DNA of 32,309 nucleotides from Paenibacillus chondroitinus NBRC 15376 (lineage in GTDB: Bacteria; Bacillota; Bacilli; Paenibacillales; NBRC-103111). Location: positions 1 to 32,309 of the forward strand of contig NZ_BILW01000057.1 in NCBI RefSeq assembly GCF_004000765.1, read 5' to 3'. Positions within the stretch are counted from its first letter, which is position 1. Every line of letters begins with the position of its first letter. The position numbers were made by a program, and so were the translations under genes. Below are positions 15,449-23,931 of the stretch, piece by piece. The notes beneath the pieces are model-generated. The model saw only the letters and a list, made by a program, of their open reading frames with translations. It made no database searches and had not been told where the DNA came from.

Positions 15449-17008
15449 TTAGATTTTGTCGATTCCAGTCGAACCTTGTCGATATTCAGATGGGGTTTGT
15501 CCGGTATGCTTTTTAAACTGCTGCGTAAAGTACTTGATGTCCTCGTATCCTACTCTTCTGGCAATATCGCTGACTTTGGTTTGCGTACTTTGCAGGAGAT
15601 CTACCGCGCGCTTCATCCTCTCCTGTGTGACGAACTCAATATAGGTGCATCCGGTCTCCCGTTTAAATACTTCGCTAAAATGATTCGGATTGATATGAAC
15701 GAAACCCGCAACCTGCTGCAGGGAAATCGGCTGATGCAAATTGTCGCGGATATACGCGATGGACTTGTACACATAAGCGTACTTATTCTGATCCAACCCT
15801 TGGTGGAACAGGTTCATAACCGCCGTGAGGATCCTAAAGATCTCCTCCTCCGGGCGCCCTTCCCCTTCATAAGAAGGGACCTTGCTCAGCGAAACTTCCG
15901 ATGAATTCGCACGTTCCAACCAGCGGTGGCCCGCGATAATCATCGATTGCAGATAACCCTGCACCGTCATCGGCGTTGCAAAAGCGTCTTCCATCAGCGC
16001 GCGCACCCGCTGGTTCACCCAATGGCGCAGGTCCGTCGCATTGCCGCTCATCAGAATGGCCGCAAGCTCAGCTTCCTCCTTCTCGGTCAGTACGGTACGA
16101 CCCCCGCTTCGCTCTCGAATATCCGCCAACGTGAAAAGACCTTGCGAACCGAGCAGTCCTTGGTACGCAAACACCTCTTTGGCAGCCAGATAGGAATCCT
16201 TCAGGCTATCGTAATCCCGCGCAACGGTTCCAAGCGCCGCAAATGCCGTGCATTTCAGCGTTTCGGTTACCCGCTTCAGCGCACCTTTAAGCCCTGCTTC
16301 ATCCATGCCGCTTTCTTCATAACGGACAACAAGCAGCAAGTGCTCCTTGTTCATAAGCGTCACACACGGAAGCAGCTCGAAGAGGATATTCTGCGCTGCG
16401 CCTTGCAGCAGCTCCGTAAGCCCCGCTTCCCAGCCCGATACGGAAACGAGCATCACTTGCATCGCCGCGGCCGAACCGGATTCCGGATGAACGTCTACGC
16501 CGTTTCTGTGGAACCAAACACGCAGCTGTTCCCTTGCTTCCGCATCATCGTGCAAGCCCCGTTTTAGCGCTCGATCCAACAACTGATTGCGCAGCGCAGC
16601 CTGCTGGAGATTCTCCTGCTTCATCGTTTCCCATTTATCCATCACGTTCTGCTTCGCTTTCAGCGCAGCTTTAATAATCTCTTCCGGCCGGCTTGTCTTC
16701 AGCAAATAATCGGTCACCCCTTCACGGAGCGCCTGTTGGGCATAGGAGAAATCATCATACCCCGTCAGGATCACGATCTCCGTGTCCGGCAGCAGCGCCT
16801 TCACTTCACGAGCGAGCTGAATCCCGTCGATCCCCGGCATACGGATATCCGTCAGCACGATGTGAGGCTTTTCTTCCGCAATCCGCTCTAACGCCTCTTC
16901 CCCCGAAGATGCTGCAGGCAGCAGTTCAAGCCCAAGTTCTTTCCAATCGATCACGGTACAAAGACCGGTTCTTATTATCACTTCATCGTCTACAATCAAA
17001 ATTCTCAT
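15449..17008 (-). CDS. YesN-type response regulator with AraC-type DNA-binding domain
   Basis: A 519-residue regulator. The N-terminal receiver has the acidic pair D7/D8, phosphoacceptor D54 in LTDIRMPGIDG and a conserved Lys in YLLKTSRP. A central region of about 250 residues of unclear function follows. The C-terminal 100 residues carry two AraC-type helix-turn-helices (LQQVAGFVHINPNHFSEVFK and VSDIARRVGYEDIKYFTQQF). Its ATG overlaps the kinase stop codon as ATGA, so the pair is translationally coupled. It lies directly upstream of the binding-protein gene on the same strand and most likely activates that transporter operon. Confidence 0.95.
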   Translation of the reverse strand: MRILIVDDEVIIRTGLCTVIDWKELGLELLPAASSGEEALERIAEEKPHIVLTDIRMPGIDGIQLAREVKALLPDTEIVILTGYDDFSYAQQALREGVTDYLLKTSRPEEIIKAALKAKQNVMDKWETMKQENLQQAALRNQLLDRALKRGLHDDAEAREQLRVWFHRNGVDVHPESGSAAAMQVMLVSVSGWEAGLTELLQGAAQNILFELLPCVTLMNKEHLLLVVRYEESGMDEAGLKGALKRVTETLKCTAFAALGTVARDYDSLKDSYLAAKEVFAYQGLLGSQGLFTLADIRERSGGRTVLTEKEEAELAAILMSGNATDLRHWVNQRVRALMEDAFATPMTVQGYLQSMIIAGHRWLERANSSEVSLSKVPSYEGEGRPEEEIFRILTAVMNLFHQGLDQNKYAYVYKSIAYIRDNLHQPISLQQVAGFVHINPNHFSEVFKRETGCTYIEFVTQERMKRAVDLLQSTQTKVSDIARRVGYEDIKYFTQQFKKHTGQTPSEYRQGSTGIDKI

Positions 17009-18801
17009 GTCGTCAGCTCCCCCGTCCCAAGCGGAATTGAAAATGATATCCGAGTTCCCATACCTAACGTGCTTTCCACAACAAGGCCCGACCCAAGGCC
17101 ATAGTGCAGCAGCAATCGTCTGTGCACATTAATAAGGCCATAGGAAGTAACCGGCAGCTTCGCTTCCTTCGCAACTTCGGTTAGCATTCCCAATTGTTGG
17201 TTAGCTGCAACCAGCTGGCCGTGAATGTCGCGCAGCTTCGCTTCGTCCATGCCGATTCCCGTATCTTCCACGACAAATTTCATCTGATTATCGCGGAGTT
17301 CCCCATGGACGTAGACATGCCCTTTGGCTTTCTTTTTCTGAATACCATGAATGAGACTGTTCTCAATCAATGGCTGCAGCAGCAGCTTCAGCATCGTCGT
17401 TTGCAGCATTTCCGGAACAATAAAAAACTCGATCTCGAACTGATCCGGAAACCGCATGGCCTGGATATAGGCATAATTCTGGGCATGAGAAATTTCCTGC
17501 TGAACCGAACAGAACTCTTCACCCTTATTTAGGCTAAAACGCAAGAAATCACTAAGCGCCCCAATCATCTCGGCAATTTGACGATCCTTATTCATCAGAG
17601 CAATCCAGTGGATCGAAGAGAGTGTATTGTACAAAAAGTGCGGATTAATCTGCGCCTGAAGGGCCATAATGTCCGCTTCCTTTTTCTTCGCTTCATTCTG
17701 CTGCACTTGATCTTTCAGCCTGCCGATCCGCTCGCTCAGCTTATTATAGCTGTGGACCAGCAGCCCGACTTCGTCGGCGCTTTTCACTTCATAGGTCGGG
17801 ATCGCCTCATCCGGATTCAAATCTTTCAACGATTTGGTTAACCTGGTTAACGGTTTAGTCACCCATTGCAAGAAATAAAGCACTAACCCCATTGCAAGCA
17901 TGAGCGCAATAACAATCGTTACAGCTGTTACGGTAAGCACGTAACCATTTTGTTTCTGGTAGATTTCTGTCGGGATGAACCCAACCAGTTTCCAGCCTAA
18001 ACGAGGCATAGAGTTATACAAAACCGTGTGCGGCAATTCGCCTCTAGGCACGTTAAGCACGCCATTGGTTTCTCCCAGCTTGTCTAAGTTCGGAAACACA
18101 TCTCCGACCTTCCGAGCCAGCCAGCCTGGTTCGCCTCCGGCAATAATTTGATTGTATTGATCAGTCAGCATGACAAAACCGCTGCTTTCCCAACCCGCAT
18201 CCGTCAAATAATGCTCAATCTCCGCTTGATCAAGTGAAAAAGCGAGCGTTCCGATCGTTCGGAACGTGCTGACATCCCGGATCGGCCTGACGAGTGTAAT
18301 CACCCTCTTGGGACCGTCCGTCGTTTGGTTCACATACAGCGGCGACCACCATTTGGTTGTGGATTTGTAAACGGATTCATACTGTTGTAAAAGCGGATTA
18401 AGTCCCGAATTCGTAATCGTCGTTGTATATAGTACCGGATTGCCGTTTTTCGGCGTAATCGTAATGTTTGAAATGTATTTTTTGGAATAGGATAAGTTCC
18501 ATAAGGTTCCGACGATCAGCGAATAGCTGTTTACGTCCCCTTCTGTGTTGCTTAAGTAGGTTTGAATATCTTTTTGGCCAATAAGAAAAATCGACATATT
18601 CTCTACGTCTTGAATTACGAAATCCAGCTTGTCCGTTATCTGTTTCAGGGTGTTCATTCCGGCCTGCTTCGCTTTGTCTTCCGTCACCGAAGTGGCGATG
18701 CGATAGGAAACGGTCCCCATAGAAAGCAGCGGCAATACGACTGCGAGTAAAATGATTAATGACAATTTGCGTTTCAGGGACTTGGCAAACCAGCGTCTCA
18801 T
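17005..18801 (-). CDS. YesM-type sensor histidine kinase
   Basis: A 598-residue membrane kinase. One transmembrane segment near residues 12-33, an extracytoplasmic Cache-like sensor of about 240 residues, a second transmembrane segment, and a HAMP domain beginning WVTKPLTRLTKSL are followed by the His_kinase/HATPase pair. Phosphoacceptor His388 lies in QINPHFLYNTLSS; the ATP-binding N and G boxes include VVEDTGIGMDE and TSYGLINVHRR. I chose the ATG at 18801 because GGAGGGG lies just upstream; an in-frame ATG at 18855 would add 18 residues lacking a signal. It should phosphorylate the overlapping response regulator in response to an external sugar. Confidence 0.94.
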   Translation of the reverse strand: MRRWFAKSLKRKLSLIILLAVVLPLLSMGTVSYRIATSVTEDKAKQAGMNTLKQITDKLDFVIQDVENMSIFLIGQKDIQTYLSNTEGDVNSYSLIVGTLWNLSYSKKYISNITITPKNGNPVLYTTTITNSGLNPLLQQYESVYKSTTKWWSPLYVNQTTDGPKRVITLVRPIRDVSTFRTIGTLAFSLDQAEIEHYLTDAGWESSGFVMLTDQYNQIIAGGEPGWLARKVGDVFPNLDKLGETNGVLNVPRGELPHTVLYNSMPRLGWKLVGFIPTEIYQKQNGYVLTVTAVTIVIALMLAMGLVLYFLQWVTKPLTRLTKSLKDLNPDEAIPTYEVKSADEVGLLVHSYNKLSERIGRLKDQVQQNEAKKKEADIMALQAQINPHFLYNTLSSIHWIALMNKDRQIAEMIGALSDFLRFSLNKGEEFCSVQQEISHAQNYAYIQAMRFPDQFEIEFFIVPEMLQTTMLKLLLQPLIENSLIHGIQKKKAKGHVYVHGELRDNQMKFVVEDTGIGMDEAKLRDIHGQLVAANQQLGMLTEVAKEAKLPVTSYGLINVHRRLLLHYGLGSGLVVESTLGMGTRISFSIPLGTGELTT

Positions 18802-18871
18802 GGGCGCCCCTCCTTCCTTTTTACTTTTACATAGTAGCATGTGCAGCGTTTGCATATCTTACTTTTCTTTA

Positions 18872-18915
18872 GGTAACCAAACTTTTTGTTTGATATTAGA
18901 AATTTTTATGTTACC
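18872..18915. promoter_or_regulatory. Dyad symmetry in the divergent gap upstream of the small HTH ORF
   Basis: CAAAC and GTTTG flank TTTTT at 18878-18892, and a wider pair GGTAAC (18872-18877) / GTTACC (18910-18915) surrounds it. The position between the histidine kinase gene and the plus-strand HTH-aldolase-RidA unit fits an operator, possibly autoregulatory. No promoter boxes are convincing. Confidence 0.3.
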
Positions 18916-19075
18916 ATTTTGCTCAAGACAAGAAAGCAAACCAAACGAATTGGCACAAACCTGGCTCGACGTATACCCAAAAGGTTGCGAAACGATTTGC
19001 GCCTATCTGAATATTTCAAAGTATACCCTCTACAGCTACTTGGAAGAAAGTAAAAGTGCAGCGAAAAGGGAGTGA
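18908..19075 (+). CDS. Possible 55-residue helix-turn-helix protein
   Basis: The reading frame ends with a sequence that looks like a resolvase/MerR-style helix-turn-helix, ETICAYLNISKYTLYSYLEE, preceded by NELAQTWLDVYPKGC. This is unusual quality for a random frame. The ATG at 18908 has no clear ribosome binding site, which lowers confidence, and the frame is open further upstream into the kinase gene without a better start. It stops six bases before the ATG of the PLP enzyme, whose ribosome binding site (GGGAG) lies inside its last codons, so the two would be tightly linked. It may be a small local regulator or the remnant of a larger DNA-binding protein. Confidence 0.45.
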   Translation: MLPFCSRQESKPNELAQTWLDVYPKGCETICAYLNISKYTLYSYLEESKSAAKRE

Positions 19076-19081
19076 TGTTGG

Positions 19082-20239
19082 ATGGAATCATTGGAACCAA
19101 CCAAAACATTGGAAGCGTTGGGAAAATTAGATGGATTAGAAGCATTAGAGACCCCGAGTCTGCTCATCGATGCTGATCGGATGGATCGCAACATTGAGGC
19201 TATGGCTGATATGGCACGTATTCATCAAGTGAACCTGCGTCCTCATGCGAAGACGCATAAGATCCCCGCTATTGCGCTGAAGCAGATCGAAGCAGGGGCT
19301 GTCGGTATTACGGTGGCGAAAATAGCAGAAGCGGAAGTCATGGCCGCGCACGGCATTCGCAATATTTTCGTCGCCTACCCGCTTGTGACCGCCAGCAAGA
19401 TCGAACGCGCCATTCGTCTGAGCGAGCAAATCGAGCTCATTGTTGGTGTCGATAGCTTGGCAGGTGCTCAGCAATTGGAGCATATCGCCAGCCGCCATGG
19501 ACACTCTTTGCAAGTCCGGCTGGAAATTGACACAGGCCTGCGTCGTACCGGCGTTTTGTACGAACAAGCCGCTGCTCTGGCGGCTGAAATTAGCGCCATG
19601 CCGCACTTGCGGCTGACTGGCATCTACACCTTCCGCGGCTCCCTGCTAGCCGGCAAGCCGACGCTTGACGTGGCCGCAGCCGGCAAGGAAGAAGGCGCGT
19701 TGATGGCGCAGCTCGCCGAGCGCCTCAGAACGCAGGGCATCGCGATCACGGATGTCAGCGTGGGCTCAACGCCAACCGCAACGTATGCCGCGGCGGTTGA
19801 AGGCGTGACCGAGGTGCGCCCGGGCACCTACGTGTTCCACGACAGGATGCAGGCACGGCTAGGTGTCTGCAGCTTGGAGGACTGCGCGGGCAGCGTGCTC
19901 GTCACCGTCGTCAGCCGCCCCTCCGCTGACCTCGCGATTGTCGATGGCGGCAGCAAAACCTTCGCCACCGACGTTCAGCCGGGCACCGAGCCCTTGCAGC
20001 TGAAGGGCTTTGGGCACATCCTCGGGCTTACGGATGCGACGCTAGCCCGCTTAACCGAGGAACATGGCATGATTGAGCTAGGACCGCTAGCCCAAGCAGC
20101 CAACCTGCAAATAGGCGATAAGCTGCGCATTATTCCCAATCATATTTGCAGCACCGTCAACTTGCACAATCATGTGGTGATGCAGCGTGACCAAACTTAC
20201 ACACGTACGCCTGTGCTTGCTCGAGGAATGCTAGAGTAA
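19082..20239 (+). CDS. D-serine dehydratase / D-threonine aldolase-like PLP enzyme
   Basis: A 385-residue fold-type III PLP enzyme (alanine racemase-like barrel plus C-terminal beta domain). PLP should bind Lys57 in RPHAKTHK; GSTPTATY and EVRPGTYVFHD are the phosphate- and ring-binding segments. The C-terminal metal pair is His354/Cys356 in PNHICSTVNLH, matching the Zn site of eukaryotic-type D-serine dehydratase; D-threonine aldolases have His/Asp at those positions. Substrate could be D-serine, D-threonine or a beta-hydroxy-D-amino acid. The ATG at 19082 has GGGAG 9 bases upstream. It is followed 33 bases later by a RidA-family gene, which fits an enzyme that releases reactive enamines. Confidence 0.9.
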   Translation: MESLEPTKTLEALGKLDGLEALETPSLLIDADRMDRNIEAMADMARIHQVNLRPHAKTHKIPAIALKQIEAGAVGITVAKIAEAEVMAAHGIRNIFVAYPLVTASKIERAIRLSEQIELIVGVDSLAGAQQLEHIASRHGHSLQVRLEIDTGLRRTGVLYEQAAALAAEISAMPHLRLTGIYTFRGSLLAGKPTLDVAAAGKEEGALMAQLAERLRTQGIAITDVSVGSTPTATYAAAVEGVTEVRPGTYVFHDRMQARLGVCSLEDCAGSVLVTVVSRPSADLAIVDGGSKTFATDVQPGTEPLQLKGFGHILGLTDATLARLTEEHGMIELGPLAQAANLQIGDKLRIIPNHICSTVNLHNHVVMQRDQTYTRTPVLARGMLE

Positions 20240-20272
20240 GCTTAAAACACATAAAAACTGGAGGTCAATCGC

Positions 20273-20737
20273 ATGTCGAACATTGAGCAGCGCCTGCAAG
20301 AATTAGGGATTACACTCCCTCCATCCCCTGAACCACGTTTTACCTACATTCCTTGCAATCAAACAGGGAATCTCATCTATTTGTCCGGTCAAGACTGCCG
20401 AATTAACGGAGAATTGATGTATGAGGGCAAGCTTGGCCGCGAAGTGACGATTGAGCAGGGACAAGCGGCAGCACGCCAAACCATCATTAACTGCTTAGCA
20501 GTTATGAAGGGATATCTCGGAGATTTGGACCGAGTCGTTAAAATCGTGAAGATGCTCGCTTTCGTCAACAGCGCACCGGGTTTCGGAGACCAGCCTTATG
20601 TCATCAACGGCGCGTCCGATTTATTAGTCGCTGTGTTCGGCGAAAAGGGTAAGCATGCCCGCTCCGCAATAGGCACAAGCGATCTGCCGTTTCACACACC
20701 CGTGGAGATCGAGCTGATTGTTGAAGTGCGAGATTAA
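20273..20737 (+). CDS. RidA/YjgF/UK114-family protein (longer, about 150-residue subgroup)
   Basis: A 154-residue member of the RidA superfamily, in the longer subgroup that begins with an IEQRLQELGITLPP-like helix. RidA proteins hydrolyse 2-aminoacrylate and other imines made by PLP-dependent dehydratases. The conserved Arg (R130, in ARSAIGTSDLP) and a Glu in VEIELIVEV, both placed as in deaminating RidA proteins, are present. It forms an operon with the upstream D-serine dehydratase-like gene, so it plausibly removes the enamine that enzyme releases. An ACTGGAGGT ribosome binding site precedes the ATG. Some relatives of this subgroup have unknown activity, so the reaction is inferred. Confidence 0.92.
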   Translation: MSNIEQRLQELGITLPPSPEPRFTYIPCNQTGNLIYLSGQDCRINGELMYEGKLGREVTIEQGQAAARQTIINCLAVMKGYLGDLDRVVKIVKMLAFVNSAPGFGDQPYVINGASDLLVAVFGEKGKHARSAIGTSDLPFHTPVEIELIVEVRD

Positions 20738-21012
20738 GCACGTAAACCATCCCGGCGCGCGTGAATAATAGGCAACTGGAATATTCCCGTTATCGTTAAC
20801 CCCGAATACTCCTGCTATTTTCTGCGGCCAGTCCCATTTTCCGCTAATGAAATGGAATTTCCGGCGCTAATTTTGCCATATCTAACAGTTTCCACCCTGC
20901 ACCCAGCGATTTAGATGGCGTATCTCCAGCAATTTCCTCCACTCGGCAAAAATGGTGCAGATTAACGGCATAAATTCCTTCTATTCATCTCTAATAACAA
21001 ACGTACATACAA
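20738..21012. repeat. Convergent intergenic region with the same diverged words as 10686-10930
   Basis: No gene is visible between the RidA gene and the MCP terminator. The segment at 20802-20823 matches the inverse of 10871-10893 with two differences, and GGCATAAATTCC..CTATTC (20967-20986) matches 10830-10850 in direct orientation. Other GGAATTTCC/GGAATATTCC words occur at 20778 and 20854. Like the first region it lies between converging operons. Confidence 0.5.
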
Positions 21013-21044
21013 AATAGGCCTGAGGAAATATCCTCAGGCCTATT
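21013..21044 (-). terminator. Strong intrinsic terminator after the MCP gene
   Basis: A perfect 14-base stem (AATAGGCCTGAGGA with TCCTCAGGCCTATT) closes a four-base loop. On the minus strand TTTTGTATG follows. It ends the chemoreceptor transcript and, being symmetric, may also stop plus-strand transcription from the RidA operon. Confidence 0.85.
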
Positions 21045-21053
21045 CCATTGCGC

Positions 21054-22784
21054 TCACACACGGAATCGAGCAATCAAGCCCTGCAAATCCCCGGCCATGC
21101 TGCTCAGCACGGAGGCCGAAGAGACAATCTCCTCCATACTCGCATACTGCCCCTCGATATTGGAGGAGACGTTGCGCGCACCGGAAGCAGTCTGTCCCGC
21201 GACTTCGTCAATACCGCGAATCACGTCAACGGCTGCGCTCGTTTTCGCAGAGATAGCGGCCGAGCTGGCGGCCACTTCCGCAATCTGGCGAGCGACATCG
21301 TCCATCGCATCGCTGATGCGCAGGAACGTTGCCTGTGCTACGCCGACAACTTCAAGACCCGTCTCCACCTCTTGGCTTCCCGCCTGGGTGGAGTTCATAA
21401 CCACGCTTGTTTCTTCTTGTATACTCGAAACAAGCTGAGTCACTTCTTCAGCCGCTGCTCCCGTCTGAAGAGCCAGCTTGCGGACTTCGTCGGCGACGAC
21501 CGCAAAGCCTTTGCCAGCTGCCCCTGCCCGTGCAGCCTCAATAGAGGCATTCAATGCGAGCATATTCGTTTGTCTCGCAATACCGGCAATGATGGCATTC
21601 GCCTGCACGATTTGCTCTGAGCGTTCCCCAAGCCGCTGAACAGATTCTACCAGCACCTTCATCTTCTGAGAGATGGCTTGCATTTGGGTAATCGCCGTCT
21701 CAACGGCTGTGTTACCCGCGCCAGCGGCTTCCAGGGCGAGTAAAGACTGCTGGTTGGCCGATTGCGTGACGCCTACAATTTGAATAACCGCTGCTGACAT
21801 TTCTTCCATGATGGAAACGCCTTGCTGTACACTTCGTACCTGCGCATCCGTCCCTGTCGAAATCTCTTGAATCGTATAAGTGATCCGTTCCGAAGACTCA
21901 CTAACCTGCTCAGCATTATTGCTTAGCGCATCAGAAGCTGCGGCTACATGCTGGGCACTGCTGCCCACCTGGCTGATTAAGCTGTGGAGATTAGCTTTCA
22001 TGCCATTAAAGGCCATAGCCAAATCCCTTAATTCGTCTCTATTGCTCACGTAGATGCTGCCACTCGATAAATCGCAGTCCGCAATCCGCTCGGCAGCTCT
22101 TACCATGGAACGGATCGGATTCACAATCGTCCGGGATAATAAAAGGCCAATCGCCAGCGCAAATACGAATGCAGCTACACTAACCCAAATCAACGTTCGA
22201 ACGGTCGATTGCACGACGTCATGATTCCGTGCCGTATCCACTTCCTGAACGGCTCTTTCCAACTCTTCAATCTTGGCTGCAGATTGTGTTAACGTTTCTG
22301 TCGTCGGAATCGCCCACTGCATCGCTTCGGCTTTCGCCAAATCGACATTCCCTTTATCCGCGTATTCTGCCACTTTGTTAACCAGACGCATGAACGTTTG
22401 GTTAGAATCCGCCATGGACTGGATCGCGCCCTGCTCGTCCTCATTTTTGGCAAACTCACTCATTTGTCCAATAATATCAGATAACCCTGCATTCGTTTCC
22501 GTTAAAAACTTCTCCTTCTCTTTCGTAGGATTAAGCACATAACCTAGCAGCAGACTGTTCTGTATTTGCGTCTTCTCTTTAATCTCTGCGACATGCCGAA
22601 GAATCGTTACATGATCGTTCAAAAGCTTGGAATAAGAGCGATCAACTTTATTCAGATAGGTGTAAGACAAGCCGCTAGTCACCGCAACAAGTAATGAAAC
22701 AATAACGAAGGTTCCTACAATTTTGCCTCTTAAAGAAATTGAAAACCTCTTTTTTTCCGTAGCGGAAATCTTTTTTTCCTGCAT
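21054..22784 (-). CDS. Methyl-accepting chemotaxis protein (4HB-type sensor)
   Basis: A 576-residue chemoreceptor. A cytoplasmic N-terminus and TM1 (about 20-42) precede a four-helix-bundle extracellular sensor of about 145 residues. TM2 (about 190-212), a HAMP domain starting RTIVNPIRSMVRAAERI and the long methylated coiled coil follow. The highly conserved signalling tip contains IARQTNMLALNASIEAARAG and GKGFAVVADEVRKLA. It would control CheA through CheW at the cell pole. GGGGGCC precedes the ATG at 22784. It lies immediately downstream of mglBAC but behind its own hairpin, with a possible cre site before it, so it may be a separate transcript; a link to galactose taxis is plausible but unproven. 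Confidence 0.95.
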   Translation of the reverse strand: MQEKKISATEKKRFSISLRGKIVGTFVIVSLLVAVTSGLSYTYLNKVDRSYSKLLNDHVTILRHVAEIKEKTQIQNSLLLGYVLNPTKEKEKFLTETNAGLSDIIGQMSEFAKNEDEQGAIQSMADSNQTFMRLVNKVAEYADKGNVDLAKAEAMQWAIPTTETLTQSAAKIEELERAVQEVDTARNHDVVQSTVRTLIWVSVAAFVFALAIGLLLSRTIVNPIRSMVRAAERIADCDLSSGSIYVSNRDELRDLAMAFNGMKANLHSLISQVGSSAQHVAAASDALSNNAEQVSESSERITYTIQEISTGTDAQVRSVQQGVSIMEEMSAAVIQIVGVTQSANQQSLLALEAAGAGNTAVETAITQMQAISQKMKVLVESVQRLGERSEQIVQANAIIAGIARQTNMLALNASIEAARAGAAGKGFAVVADEVRKLALQTGAAAEEVTQLVSSIQEETSVVMNSTQAGSQEVETGLEVVGVAQATFLRISDAMDDVARQIAEVAASSAAISAKTSAAVDVIRGIDEVAGQTASGARNVSSNIEGQYASMEEIVSSASVLSSMAGDLQGLIARFRV

Positions 22785-22805
22785 ACATAGGCCCCCTTTT
22801 TATGT

Positions 22806-22820
22806 AGCAACCGCTTTCAA
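22806..22820 (-). promoter_or_regulatory. Possible CcpA-binding cre site upstream of the MCP gene
   Basis: On the minus strand TTGAAAGCGGTTGCT fits the relaxed cre consensus WTGNAANCGNWNNCW at every defined position. It lies about 22 bases upstream of the MCP start codon, where CcpA could act as a roadblock. A single short match is weak evidence. Confidence 0.35.
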
Positions 22821-22835
22821 TTGTCTTCGTAAAAT

Positions 22836-22866
22836 AACAGGCTGCCCCTTTACGCGACAGCCTGCT
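22836..22866 (-). terminator. Hairpin terminator after mglC
   Basis: ACAGGCTG and CAGCCTGC form a stem of about 8 bases around a 13-base loop; on the minus strand it is followed by TTATTTTACG. It is 16 bases past the mglC stop and probably separates mglBAC from the chemoreceptor gene. Confidence 0.65.
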
Positions 22867-22881
22867 ATCCTTTTTGCTTTA

Positions 22882-23913
22882 TTATTTAGAGTTCATGTAT
22901 TTGCGCATATCGAACGCTACCGCAGCCACGATGATAACACCTTTAATAATTAGCTGCCAGTAAGGGCTTATCCCGATAAACGTCAAACCGTAGTTGATTA
23001 CGCTGAAAATTAATACCCCTGCAAGTACGCCGGGAACCGTTCCGATACCACCGGATGTCGATACGCCGCCGACTACGCAAGCTGCGATCGCATCAAGCTC
23101 GTACATGTTACCGTAGTTGTTCGTTGCACCGCCGGTTCTTGCCGCTTCCAGCACCCCAGCCAATCCGTACAAAGCACCCGCGATGGAGTAGATGTAAATC
23201 AGGTAACGGTTAACGTTAATTCCCGAAACAACTGCCGCATGAATGTTGCCGCCGATTGCGTACATGTATTTACCCAGCTTGGTTTTGTTGAAAACGATCC
23301 AGACGATAATCGCTACAGCTACAGCAATAATAACAATATAAGGTAATGAGTACGTGGCATCAGAGCCGATAGAACCTGTTCCCAGTTTACTAAAATCAGG
23401 TCTCAAACCACCGATAGGCTGGGACTGATTCGGTTTCATATCGAAGTACAAGGAGTTGGCACCGTATACGGCAACCATCGTTCCTAGTGTTGCGATGAAA
23501 GGTGGAACCTTCAATTTAGCGACGATAATTCCATTAATAAGACCAACCAAAAGACCAGCTACAATCGCAATGATAATTGGAACAAGCAGTGGCAAGTGCG
23601 GTAGATCCGGGAAAAATCTGCGGCCATAATCCTGCGTTTGCAGCATAGATGCCGAGATAACGGCCGTCAAACCGACAATCCGTCCAGTCGAAAGGTCGGT
23701 GCCTCCCGTGATCAAAATGAAGGCAGCACCCAAAGCAATGATGACACGTGTGGATGACTGCAGCAAAATGTCGCGTAGAATACTAACGGATAAAAAGCGC
23801 GGATCATAAATTGCGATCCCAATAACGAGCACGACCAAAACGATGTAGATTGCGTATTTGGTCACGAACCCACTAATGTCTCTAGATTTTAATGTTTCTG
23901 TTTTTGTACTCAT
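22882..23913 (-). CDS. mglC: Galactose/methyl-galactoside ABC transporter permease MglC
   Basis: A 343-residue inner-membrane permease of the RbsC/MglC (CUT2) family, with 8-10 hydrophobic segments. The conserved segments ALGAAFILITGGTDLSTGR, VPPFIATLGTM and DAIAACVVGGVSTSGGIGTV are hallmarks of this family. A homodimer of it should form the channel energised by MglA. I chose the ATG at 23913, which has GGGGGGCC upstream; the in-frame ATG at 23931 has no ribosome binding site. It follows mglA after 18 bases and is the last gene of the operon. Confidence 0.95.
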   Translation of the reverse strand: MSTKTETLKSRDISGFVTKYAIYIVLVVLVIGIAIYDPRFLSVSILRDILLQSSTRVIIALGAAFILITGGTDLSTGRIVGLTAVISASMLQTQDYGRRFFPDLPHLPLLVPIIIAIVAGLLVGLINGIIVAKLKVPPFIATLGTMVAVYGANSLYFDMKPNQSQPIGGLRPDFSKLGTGSIGSDATYSLPYIVIIAVAVAIIVWIVFNKTKLGKYMYAIGGNIHAAVVSGINVNRYLIYIYSIAGALYGLAGVLEAARTGGATNNYGNMYELDAIAACVVGGVSTSGGIGTVPGVLAGVLIFSVINYGLTFIGISPYWQLIIKGVIIVAAVAFDMRKYMNSK

Positions 23914-23931
23914 GGTTTCTTGGCCCCCCAT

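Noticed and set aside
18906..19145. 79-codon minus-strand frame in the divergent gap
   Set aside because: No ribosome binding site or recognisable domain, and it overlaps the start of the PLP enzyme; the opposite-strand HTH-like frame is more protein-like.
22785..22880. Sigma-D type promoter for the chemoreceptor gene
   Set aside because: A TAAA occurs upstream, but nothing resembling GCCGATAT is at the required distance.
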